A DNA stretch of 5,708 bases from JAEZAF01 sp964395665. GTDB lineage: Bacteria; Chloroflexota; Anaerolineae; Aggregatilineales; Phototrophicaceae. Positions 1 to 5,652 of the stretch are shown here, one piece after another (position 1 is the first letter of the stretch; the number at the start of each line of letters is the position of its first letter). The notes beneath the pieces were generated by a model. It was not told the origin of the DNA. It ran no database searches and saw nothing but the letters and a program-made list of their open reading frames with translations. A program made the translations under genes and the position numbers. The stretch lies in contig CAYNDH010000242.1 of assembly GCA_964395665.1 (NCBI GenBank), positions 1 through 5,708 on the forward strand. The letters run 5' to 3'.

Positions 1-46
1 ATCGGCGGCGTAACAGCCTTAACATCACGGCTTCATTATAGTCAAG

Positions 47-78
47 GTTCCAGCGTTCGGCCATAAAGGTTCTGGAAC
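47..78. repeat. Inverted repeat upstream of the SUMF1-like gene
   Basis: GTTCCAG (47-53) and CTGGAAC (72-78) are perfect 7-base complements separated by 18 bases. They could form a hairpin or an operator-like site about 90 bases before the gene at 168. No T-tract follows, so it is not a clear terminator, and the loop is long for a stable RNA hairpin. The rest of 1-167 shows no gene I can support. A TATAGT box at 37-42 resembles a -10 element but has no acceptable -35 at the right distance. Confidence 0.25.
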
Positions 79-167
79 GTGTGACAGGCGAACATCGTCT
101 GACTCATTAGAACGCAAATGAACGCGATTCCGCACTTGATGCAACCGATGTCACAGGATGGTGAAAA

Positions 168-962
168 ATGCACGTCATACTGATCGTTCTTCTGGCTTTG
201 ATGAGGGTCACACCTGACTTACGGGGCGAAACCGTCACACCAGTTTCAGTACAGGTGTTTGAAGGCACAAATGCCGATTGGACACCCGTCGAACACGAAT
301 TCGATGGCATCATCATGGTGCAGGTCCCGGCAGGCTGTTTCATAATGGGTGCAGGTGAAACCGGTGAAGGTCATGAAATCTGCTTTGACGCGCCGTTCTG
401 GATCGACAGGACCGAAGTTACACAGGCGGATTTTGCGCGGCTGGATGGTGAAAAGGCTCACCCTCACGAGTTCTCAGGTAACAGTCACCCGGTAGAGAAT
501 ATCACATGGTTTGAGGCACGCGACTTCTGCGAGCTTCGCGGGGCGCGACTGCCGACTGAAGCGGAATGGGAATACGCCGCCCGTGGCCCGGATAATAGTC
601 TATATCCGTGGGGGAATGAGTGGGATGAAGAGAAGCTGATCTGGGACTGGTACGCATCACAGGGGACGGCTGAGGTCGGCAGTCACCCGGAAGGCGCATC
701 ATGGGTCGGGACGCTGGATATGAGCGGCAATGTCTGGGAATGGACCAGCTCGCTATATATGCCTTATCCCTATGACGAAAACGATAGTGGCGAAGAGGAT
801 ACAGGTGATCGTGATGATGTCTTCCGTGTACTGCGCGGCGGCTCATGGTTTAATCTGCGACCGGAGCACTTCACCACAGCGTTTCGCGAATGGCATCGGC
901 CTGATCATTTCGACATCACCTATGGCTTTCGCTGTGTCCATGATTTTGAGGCGGAAGAGTAA
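168..962 (+). CDS. SUMF1/FGE-sulfatase-fold protein, probably exported, non-canonical active site
   Basis: A 264-residue protein with the motif series of the formylglycine-generating-enzyme (SUMF1) fold: MVQVPAGCFIMG (50-61), DRTEVT (80-85), HPVENITW (107-114), RLPTEAEWEYAARG (127-140), YPWGN (146-150), DMSGNVWEW (184-192), RVLRGGSW (220-227) and GFRCV (253-257). Residues 3-12 are hydrophobic and suggest a signal peptide or membrane anchor, although the N-terminal stretch lacks a lysine or arginine. In true FGE the copper-binding cysteines lie just after the GGSW/Y motif. Here that region (228-250) has none, and the only cysteines are C57, C72, C121 and C256. Sulfatase activation is therefore unlikely; the fold is also used by other enzymes and by ligand-binding proteins, and the actual role is unknown. 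An acidic insert (204-217) precedes RVLRGGSW. The start is fixed by an in-frame TGA at 162-164 and by AGGA (155-158) nine bases upstream. It appears to be a single-gene unit followed by hairpins. Confidence 0.9.
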   Translation: MHVILIVLLALMRVTPDLRGETVTPVSVQVFEGTNADWTPVEHEFDGIIMVQVPAGCFIMGAGETGEGHEICFDAPFWIDRTEVTQADFARLDGEKAHPHEFSGNSHPVENITWFEARDFCELRGARLPTEAEWEYAARGPDNSLYPWGNEWDEEKLIWDWYASQGTAEVGSHPEGASWVGTLDMSGNVWEWTSSLYMPYPYDENDSGEEDTGDRDDVFRVLRGGSWFNLRPEHFTTAFREWHRPDHFDITYGFRCVHDFEAEE

Positions 963-982
963 CTGAAATTGTCTACAGGTGC

Positions 983-1004
983 GGGACGGCACGCAGGCCG
1001 TCCC
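983..1004. repeat. GC-rich palindromic hairpin behind the SUMF1-like gene
   Basis: GGGACGGC (983-990) and GCCGTCCC (997-1004) form a perfect 8-bp stem with the 6-base loop ACGCAG. It begins 21 bases after the stop codon at 960-962. The flank CCCCTACAATT carries no run of T, so a classic rho-independent terminator is not shown. The form (GC-rich palindrome with a CCCTAC-type flank between genes) resembles dispersed intergenic palindromes found in many copies in some bacterial genomes. Copy number cannot be judged from one window. It may serve as a transcript end or 3'-end stabiliser. Confidence 0.5.
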
Positions 1005-1014
1005 CTACAATTCT

Positions 1015-1042
1015 GCGCGCCGCGCATTTCTATGCGGCGTGC
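1015..1042. repeat. Second GC-rich hairpin in tandem
   Basis: GCGCGCCGC (1015-1023) pairs with GCGGCGTGC (1034-1042) over nine positions with one G-T wobble, leaving a 10-base loop. The heptamer GCATTTC occurs in the loop (1024-1030) and again directly overlapping and after the stem (1041-1047), a small direct repeat. It lies ten bases after the hairpin at 983-1004, so the two probably act together as a transcript end between the gene ending at 962 and the promoter at 1128. No T-tract is present. Confidence 0.4.
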
Positions 1043-1127
1043 ATTTCCATACACCGTATAGCTGATGCAATCACGGGACAGCACCTGAGTTGTCCGCTGT
1101 GTATCTATCCCCGTTTTTCCTGACCTC

Positions 1128-1157
1128 TTGACACCACTTTCAGAACCGTGCTAGACT
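1128..1157 (+). promoter_or_regulatory. Strong sigma-70-type promoter with extended -10
   Basis: A perfect -35 box TTGACA (1128-1133) is followed by an 18-base spacer and a -10 box TAGACT (1152-1157, four of six consensus positions). The spacer ends TGC, giving the extended -10 TG-n motif at 1149-1151. The expected transcript start is near 1164. This is the best promoter in the window. The first clear gene downstream is the acetyltransferase at 1617, about 450 bases away, so it drives either a long leader, a small RNA or a small peptide. Confidence 0.7.
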
Positions 1158-1196
1158 TTCCTCAATTGTCCTTCTCAGAGTAGAAAGAGGTCATGA

Positions 1197-1274
1197 ATGA
1201 CAGCCCCAAAGTTTGCAGCGCGTGTGGTCACGGCGTGTGTCACGCTGGCGATGATGACCGGAAATCCTGCCTGA
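1197..1274 (+). CDS. Possible 25-residue signal-peptide-like leader peptide
   Basis: This tiny frame begins at an ATG six bases after AAAGAGG (1184-1190) and about 33 bases after the predicted transcript start, so both signals fit. The product has basic residues K5 and R9, then a hydrophobic stretch from V10 to M20, then GNPA and a stop, which resembles a truncated export signal. A second frame opens four bases earlier (ATG 1193, stop 1280-1282, 29 codons) and gives a cysteine-rich peptide with CSACGHGVCH at residues 8-17, but its spacing to the ribosome site is only two bases. Neither frame has support beyond position and composition. Both could be chance, a leader peptide, or the first codons of a dead gene. 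Confidence 0.2.
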   Translation: MTAPKFAARVVTACVTLAMMTGNPA

Positions 1275-1602
1275 GAGGGTAGCCAGACCTTTTAAGTCAA
1301 TCATGTGATTCGCTGCGTTTCAGGCGTTCACATCAGCATCACCCTTATCGCACTGTCGATAAGTCCCCCTCTTATGCGTTTCCCGAACGGTATCACGGTC
1401 ACCTGTGATACGGTGTGTCGATCATCCCCACCCTGACTCAATCCAAAACTATTGAGGCATTTTTGCGACGACTGCTGACATGTGTCATGCCGCCTGTCCA
1501 AACTGTAATGCCACTTCACGCCACCCAGCGGTTGTCACTGAATCTGAATCTAACCACCGCCGATTTCAAACCTGACACACATAGAGTCAAACACGAACAG
1601 AC

Positions 1603-1610
1603 AAAAGGGA
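1603..1610 (+). promoter_or_regulatory. Ribosome binding site that fixes a TTG start
   Basis: AAAAGGGA lies six bases before TTG at 1617-1619. No ATG or GTG near this point keeps the N-terminal acetyltransferase sequence in frame, and the predicted protein begins just ahead of the conserved SERLRIRPF strand, so the TTG start is well supported. Confidence 0.6.
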
Positions 1611-1616
1611 AACCTG

Positions 1617-2207
1617 TTGAACGATCATATCCCGTTCGAACTCGAAAGCGAACGCCTGCGTATCCGCCCTTTCCATGCGGATGATCTGACGCGCATCCAT
1701 GACATCCTGAACCGGGCTTTCGGTGACGATACCGCGCTGGAAAACCGGCATACATGGCTCGCATGGAGTATCGACAATTACCGCGAACTGGCACGCCTCT
1801 ATCAGCCGCCTTATGGCGATTATGCGCTCGAACTCAAAGCCACCGGTCAACTGATCGGCTCGGTGGGGCTGGTGCAGTGCATCGGGCCGTTTGACGTGCT
1901 GCCCTCTTTCCGCGATCAGCTATCGACCGATCCAACCGGACTGGCAACGACCGAAATGGGCCTGTTCTGGGCGGTTGATCCGGCATATCAGCGGCAGGGA
2001 TACGCGGCGGAAGGCGCACAGCGGTTGATTCAGTTCGCCTTTGAAACACTCTGGCTGAAGCGGATCATCGCCACCACCGAATTCGACAACGACGCCTCAA
2101 TCGCCGTCATGCGCAAACTCGGTATGACCATCGAGCGCAATCCTTACACCGAACCCTTCTGGTTTCAGGTGGTCGGCGTGCTGGATAATCCAGCCGAGCC
2201 GCCTGTG
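1617..2207 (+). CDS. GNAT N-acetyltransferase, RimJ/RimL type (C-terminus lost in assembly gap)
   Basis: The 197 residues before the gap form an almost full GNAT domain of the RimJ/RimL (Acetyltransf_3) kind, which moves an acetyl group from acetyl-CoA to an amine, often a protein N-terminus or a small molecule. SERLRIRPFHADDL (11-24) is the typical first strand and helix. EMGLFWAVDPAYQRQGYAAE (113-132) is motif A, with the acetyl-CoA pyrophosphate loop QRQGYA at 125-130. FDNDASIAVMRKLGM (156-170) is the usual C-terminal motif. The substrate cannot be read from the sequence. Family members usually end at about 170-200 residues, so the true stop is probably in or just after the 100-N gap. If the frame is carried straight through the Ns it would stop at 2340-2342 and overlap the kinase start as TGATG, but the gap length is not reliable enough to claim this. 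Confidence 0.88.
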
Positions 2208-2307
2208 NNNNNNNNNNNNNNNNNNNNNNNNNNNNNNNNNNNNNNNNNNNNNNNNNNNNNNNNNNNNNNNNNNNNNNNNNNNNNNNNNNNNNNNNNNNNN
2301 NNNNNNN
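2208..2307. other. Assembly gap of exactly 100 N
   Basis: One hundred consecutive Ns. A round 100 is the customary placeholder for a gap of unknown size, so true distance and frame between the acetyltransferase and the kinase are undetermined. A short additional gene or promoter could be hidden here. Confidence 0.98.
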
Positions 2308-2341
2308 TGAATTCAACTTCAACAATTGGGGAAAATGCCTG

Positions 2342-3373
2342 ATGGCTCGCCTGAACGACTACAACGATTACGACCGCTATGACCTTTACGAAGAGCGCTT
2401 CGATCCCTTCCAGACCGACCGGCAGGCGCGGCGCAAACGCAAACCGAAGGCCCAGCATAAGCCGAAGAAATCCCAGAGCGAACTGGTGACGGAAGTAGCC
2501 GACAGTGATAACGCGCTCGAACAGGGCTGGCAGACCACCTATCAGCCGTCACGCTTTGAAAGCGGCTGGCTGCTGGAATCGCTTCAGGGCTTTTTCCAGC
2601 AGGAGCAGATCACCGATATTGTCGCCGTCGTCAAAGGCGGCAAAGAAGCCAGCGTTTACACCTGTGCAGCGCATCCCAACACCGGCTTTGATCTGCTGGC
2701 GGCCAAAGTCTACCGGCCTCATATTCACCGCCAGTTCCGCAATGATGCCGCCTACCGCGAAGGCCGCGACGTCCTGACGGAAGAAGGCCGCTCGATCAAA
2801 AAGACCGATCACCGTATCATGCGTGCGTTGGGCAAGAAAAGCGCATTTGGCCGTGAAGTCAGCCACACCTCATGGCTGATGCATGAGTTCACCACCCTGC
2901 AAAAACTGTATCAGCTTGGGGCGTCGGTCCCGATGCCGGTCAGCACCAGCGCCAATGCCATCCTGATGGAGTACATCGGCGATGAAGGCTTCCCGGCCCC
3001 GACCCTGAGCGCCGTCACCCTGGAAGCCGGAGAAGCCCCGCGCCTGTTCGACCGTCTGATGCGTGATCTGGAGCTGATGCTGAGTCACGGCTGGGTACAT
3101 GGTGACCTCTCCGCCTATAACGTGCTGTACTGGCAGGGGGCCGCCGTGCTGATCGACTTCCCGCAGGTCGTGAATGTCGAAGGGAACAGTCAGGGGCGGG
3201 CGATTCTCGAACGTGATCTTGAGCGCCTGTGCGGATATTTCGCCACACAGGGGCTGGAACGCGACAGCAGGCGCATCGCCCGTGATCTGTGGCAGCGCTA
3301 CCACGCCGTCGATCTACAGGCCATCGCCGCCGATCAGTCCCGATGGGAACTCGGCGACGACGACGAAGATTAG
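2342..3373 (+). CDS. Bacterial RIO-family serine protein kinase
   Basis: A complete 343-residue kinase of the RIO family. Motifs in order: KGGKEASVY (98-106, RIO-type nucleotide loop), AAKVYR with the ATP-contacting lysine K122, a probable helix-C glutamate E182 in MHEFTTLQKL, hinge LMEYIG (208-213), catalytic loop HGDLSAYN (253-260, D255 and N260) and metal-binding IDFPQ (271-275, D272). All key residues are present, so it should be an active ATP-binding kinase or ATPase. HGDLSxYN with IDxPQ resembles the bacterial RIO group (RioB-like). The N-terminal 95 residues hold a Tyr/Asp-rich start (5-22) and a basic tract RRKRKPKAQHKPKK (30-43) that suggests nucleic-acid or ribosome contact; the C-terminus ends GDDDED. 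Archaeal and eukaryotic RIO kinases act in small-ribosomal-subunit maturation, while bacterial substrates are poorly known. The start ATG at 2342 has GGGG (2328-2331) ten bases upstream. Possibly co-transcribed with the acetyltransferase. Confidence 0.92.
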   Translation: MARLNDYNDYDRYDLYEERFDPFQTDRQARRKRKPKAQHKPKKSQSELVTEVADSDNALEQGWQTTYQPSRFESGWLLESLQGFFQQEQITDIVAVVKGGKEASVYTCAAHPNTGFDLLAAKVYRPHIHRQFRNDAAYREGRDVLTEEGRSIKKTDHRIMRALGKKSAFGREVSHTSWLMHEFTTLQKLYQLGASVPMPVSTSANAILMEYIGDEGFPAPTLSAVTLEAGEAPRLFDRLMRDLELMLSHGWVHGDLSAYNVLYWQGAAVLIDFPQVVNVEGNSQGRAILERDLERLCGYFATQGLERDSRRIARDLWQRYHAVDLQAIAADQSRWELGDDDED

Positions 3374-3386
3374 GGTTCTGTCGCTT

Positions 3387-3425
3387 CAGGGGACAGGGCA
3401 CCGTGATACACTGCTGTGTCCCCTG
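3387..3425. terminator. Hairpin between convergent genes, possible bidirectional terminator
   Basis: CAGGGGACA (3387-3395) pairs perfectly with TGTCCCCTG (3417-3425) over 9 bp. After a G-G mismatch the stem continues with a G-T and GCA/TGC (3397-3400 with 3412-3415), leaving an 11-base loop. It sits inside the 60-base space between the kinase stop (3371-3373) and the stop of the opposing gene (3434-3436), the expected place for a shared terminator. Neither side has a real T-run, so intrinsic termination is plausible but not textbook. Confidence 0.5.
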
Positions 3426-3433
3426 CTTCACCA

Positions 3434-4465
3434 TTAACTTTCAGGTGTCACTTCGGGCGTCACCGTGACCTCATCCGCTGCCAGCATCTCCGGTTCGCGC
3501 AGATCATCGAAGCCAGCATCACGCATCCACTGGCAGATGACCGGTTCGCCATAAGCATCGGGGATCGGCGGATTACCCTCTTCCTGCGGCAGTCCGTTAT
3601 AGCCGCGCAGATAACCGAACTCGCCGTCAATCTGTTCGCGTGCCGCTTCGGATAACTGCTCATCGCCAATCGCAATCGCATGAATGTGAATCGCCGATCC
3701 GGGATAGAGTTCGTCCGGGGTGCGCACCCATGCCGCAAAGCCTGCCGTCCGCAGGGCATCCAGCATCGGCATCAGTTCATCTTCCAGCACACTGAAGTCA
3801 ACGCGGCTGCGAACGGAGATGTCAATTGCGCCGCCGCCGTCATGCGTGCCGAAGCTGGCCGCGACCACACCGGGGTTATAACTGCCCTGGACGACCATCT
3901 CTTCAAACTTGACCGGGCCGCCGGTCTCGTTATAGATGCGCTGTGCCTGTCGCAGCATGGCGACCGTGCGCCGGTTGAAGGTTGCATAGCCCCATTCGGA
4001 GCGGCTGTAATCATCCGGCGGACGCATACAGCCAGCCCGTTCAATGATCTCGCCGTCCTGATCGACGATATAGCGGCGGGTGACTCCGTCCGCATCTTCG
4101 ATAGCTTCAATCAGGCCGAGCGGTTCCAGCCAGTACTGGCCGTTGGCCGGATCGCCTTCGACAATCCAGCCGGTCTGCTCATTCCATTCCACCTGCCACC
4201 AGCGATACCCTTCAGCGCAGACGCCACCTTCGATGATATAGAGCGTCTCGCCCGGTGGGATGACATCGAGCCGCGCCAGCTTCGTCCCCGGCTCTGGCCG
4301 CAGGTTGAGGGGAATGTCATGGACGACTCGTGCCCACTGTTCCGCGATAATGCGCGGCGGCGGTTCGGGGCAACTCTGGGCGGCGGATGGTGTGGGGGAT
4401 GGAGCCGCCTGCGCCAGCCCAAAACTTAAAACGGCGGCGACAAGCATCAGTGTCGATCTCATCAT
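3434..4465 (-). CDS. Exported SH3-like / M15-type zinc peptidase-like protein
   Basis: A 343-residue protein with a signal peptide: R3, hydrophobic 5-19 and a likely AQA|AP cleavage after residue 20. A Pro/Ser/Thr linker follows. Residues about 45-115 form a bacterial SH3-like domain (LNLRPEPG, then VCAEGYRWWQVEW and GWIVEGD), usually a cell-wall or protein-binding module. Residues about 155-270 resemble the M15/Hedgehog-type DD-peptidase fold: H208 and D215 in THDGGGAID fit the HxxGxAxD zinc motif, and HIH (260-262) supplies the third ligand. This suggests a zinc enzyme cutting peptidoglycan peptides or a related amide bond outside the membrane. The distance from known M15 members is considerable and the assignment rests on these motifs. 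The tail (about 275-343) ends in a Thr/Pro/Glu stretch. Start choice: AAGGA lies nine bases before the first of two consecutive ATGs. Two cysteines (C311 and C146) are extra to the domain signature. Confidence 0.85.
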   Translation of the reverse strand: MMRSTLMLVAAVLSFGLAQAAPSPTPSAAQSCPEPPPRIIAEQWARVVHDIPLNLRPEPGTKLARLDVIPPGETLYIIEGGVCAEGYRWWQVEWNEQTGWIVEGDPANGQYWLEPLGLIEAIEDADGVTRRYIVDQDGEIIERAGCMRPPDDYSRSEWGYATFNRRTVAMLRQAQRIYNETGGPVKFEEMVVQGSYNPGVVAASFGTHDGGGAIDISVRSRVDFSVLEDELMPMLDALRTAGFAAWVRTPDELYPGSAIHIHAIAIGDEQLSEAAREQIDGEFGYLRGYNGLPQEEGNPPIPDAYGEPVICQWMRDAGFDDLREPEMLAADEVTVTPEVTPES

Positions 4466-4472
4466 CAGCAGA

Positions 4473-4479
4473 TTTCCTT
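4473..4479 (-). promoter_or_regulatory. Ribosome binding site of the SH3/M15-like gene
   Basis: On the minus strand AAGGAAA precedes the double ATG (4463-4465 and 4460-4462). AAGGA is nine bases from the first ATG and twelve from the second, favouring the first as the start. Confidence 0.55.
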
Positions 4480-4608
4480 ATAGTGCAGTTATGATTCGTT
4501 CGTTGAGGTCATTTTAGCGCAGGCGTGCGGGATCGGGCAGGATCATAGGGGAAACGTCGGAGAGGGGCTGCATCTGCTGTGCGGCGTTGAAGTGGACTCA
4601 ATGGGATC

Positions 4609-4636
4609 TCAACTTCTGCCGAATTCTGAATAGAAT
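4609..4636 (+). promoter_or_regulatory. Weak candidate promoter for the EamA transporter
   Basis: TAGAAT (4631-4636) matches the -10 consensus at five of six positions and lies 43 bases before the transporter start. The best -35-like hexamer, TCAACT (4609-4614, 16-base spacer), matches only three of six. With the minus-strand box it forms the inverted repeat ATTCT-GAAT-AGAAT (4623-4636), so the two opposing -10 boxes are almost adjacent. The remainder of 4466-4679 shows no other clear site. Confidence 0.3.
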
Positions 4637-4651
4637 GAACGAGTCTGTCAA
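4623..4651 (-). promoter_or_regulatory. Candidate promoter for the SH3/M15-like gene
   Basis: Reading the minus strand, a perfect -35 box TTGACA (4651-4646) is followed by a 17-base spacer and CAGAAT (4628-4623, four of six -10 positions). Transcription would start near 4616 and leave about 150 bases of 5' leader before the ATG at 4465. A nearer minus-strand -10-like box TAAAAT (4516-4511) exists but has only a poor -35, so the distal site is the better candidate. Confidence 0.4.
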
Positions 4652-4679
4652 CCGCATAGCCTAAGCGAAAGCGATTTTT

Positions 4680-5600
4680 GTGAGTGCTGAACAGCGGCAG
4701 GGTTTAATACTGGTGATTCTGGCGGCAGTGGGCTACGCCTTTCTGCCGATTCTGGCGAAATACGCTTATGATGCGGGGCTGACACCACAGGAAACGGTCA
4801 CATGGCGCTTTGCGATTGCCACGCCGGTGATCTGGCTGCTGGTACGGCGGATTGAGCGTGGGACTCCGGCCACGCTGCCACGCTTCAGGCTGATGCTGAT
4901 GGGGGTGCTGTTTTCAGGGGCGGCGCTGGTGGCCTTCTATTCATTGGAGCGCATCCCGGCGAGCACCTATATCGTGCTGGCCTATCTGTATCCGGCGATG
5001 GTCGCGCTGCTGTCGCTGCTGAACGGTGAAAATCTGACCCTTTCGGGCTGGCTGGCACTTCCGCTGACACTGATCGGCGTGGCGCTGACAGTGCCGGACT
5101 TCATGACCGGCTTTGAAGGCGCAGACCTGACCGGAATCCTGCTGGCGGTATCGAATGCCGTGCTGTACAGCGTGTATATCGTCCTCAGCAGTCATCTGCT
5201 GCGCGGACAGACCGCACTGCCGACCGCCAGTGCGATGAGCATCAGCGGATCACTGGTATCGCTGCTGGTGATCGGCGCGGTGATCGGTCTGCGCCTGCCA
5301 CCGAGTCCGATGGCGTGGCTGGTGGTGGCCGGTATCGCGCTGCTCTGCACCGTGATGCCGATCACGGCATTTTTCGCGGCGATCCAGCGCCTGGGCGCAC
5401 CGCAGGCGGCGATCCTCAGCACACTGGAGCCGGTGCTGGTGGTGATTCTGTCCATGCTGCTGCTTCAGGAAACGATGCTGGCGGTGCAGTGGCTGGGCGC
5501 AGCACTGATTATCACGGCAACGATTCTGCTTCAGGTCGGGAAGCTGTACACATCCAGGCGCCAGCGGGACATGCTGGTGATCCCGCCGACGGCGACGTGA
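4680..5600 (+). CDS. EamA/DMT-family inner-membrane transporter
   Basis: A 306-residue integral membrane protein with ten predicted helices, near residues 8-28, 39-56, 70-88, 93-113, 121-140, 151-171, 187-204, 211-232, 239-262 and 268-286. They are arranged as two EamA repeats (about 9-138 and 150-287), the standard plan of drug/metabolite transporters. Each repeat has the family's hallmark helix with a central proline followed by a Glu-ending loop: YLYPAMVALLSLLNGE (102-117) and LEPVLVVILSMLLLQE (249-264). Members export or import amino acids, metabolites or drugs, and the substrate cannot be inferred. A basic cytoplasmic tail (SRRQRD, 292-297) follows the last helix. The GTG start is the only standard option after the in-frame TAA at 4662-4664, but no good Shine-Dalgarno precedes it, so translation may be weak or the transcript may have a short leader. 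It stands alone, transcribed away from the peptidase-like gene. Confidence 0.93.
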   Translation: MSAEQRQGLILVILAAVGYAFLPILAKYAYDAGLTPQETVTWRFAIATPVIWLLVRRIERGTPATLPRFRLMLMGVLFSGAALVAFYSLERIPASTYIVLAYLYPAMVALLSLLNGENLTLSGWLALPLTLIGVALTVPDFMTGFEGADLTGILLAVSNAVLYSVYIVLSSHLLRGQTALPTASAMSISGSLVSLLVIGAVIGLRLPPSPMAWLVVAGIALLCTVMPITAFFAAIQRLGAPQAAILSTLEPVLVVILSMLLLQETMLAVQWLGAALIITATILLQVGKLYTSRRQRDMLVIPPTAT

Positions 5601-5628
5601 GGACCACATCCGGCGCAATGGGTGTACG

Positions 5629-5652
5629 GGCCGGATTCTTCCGGCCATTTTT
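5629..5652 (+). terminator. Rho-independent terminator of the transporter gene
   Basis: GGCCGGA (5629-5635), loop TTCT, TCCGGCC (5640-5646) and then ATTTTT. A perfect 7-bp GC-rich stem with a tetraloop and a run of five T (5648-5652), 28 bases after the stop codon, is a textbook intrinsic terminator. The remaining bases to 5708 hold no gene start I can support. Confidence 0.9.

Larger units (their letters stand above)
1158..1616 (+). other. Long untranslated or non-coding region with short hairpins
   Basis: About 460 bases between the promoter and the acetyltransferase contain no reading frame that looks like a normal gene: all frames are broken often and the base composition looks less GC-rich than in the flanking genes. 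Visible structure includes GCGTG/CACGC with a TGT loop (1233-1245), CTTATCG/CGATAAG with a 6-base loop (1344-1363, perfect 7 bp) and GTATCAC/GTGATAC (1390-1411, 7 bp plus GG/CC with a bulged T). There is also a short inverted repeat TGACA-TG-TGTCA (1476-1487) and a doubled TGAATC (1539-1550). I do not recognise tmRNA, RNase P, SRP, 6S RNA or a known riboswitch core. It may be a structured 5' leader, a small RNA locus or decayed sequence. Confidence 0.4.

Noticed and set aside
168..962. Annotation as a genuine sulfatase-activating formylglycine-generating enzyme
   Set aside because: The paired active-site cysteines are missing and no sulfatase gene is nearby.
1276..1289. AGGGTAGCCAGACC slightly resembles the T-box antiterminator core
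   Set aside because: It departs from the conserved core at several positions, there is no following terminator with a T-run, and an acetyltransferase is not a usual T-box target.
1305..1436. GTG-initiated frame of about 43 codons with a hydrophobic stretch
   Set aside because: No ribosome binding site, no recognisable family, ends quickly; the coding look is weak.
1415..1684. 89-codon plus-strand frame with a GTG start
   Set aside because: Overlaps the start of the well-supported acetyltransferase in another frame, has no ribosome site and gives a low-complexity product.
3680..4429. Long 249-codon plus-strand frame opposite the SH3/M15-like gene
   Set aside because: It is the antisense shadow of a gene with a signal peptide, domain motifs and ribosome site; the shadow product shows no family features.
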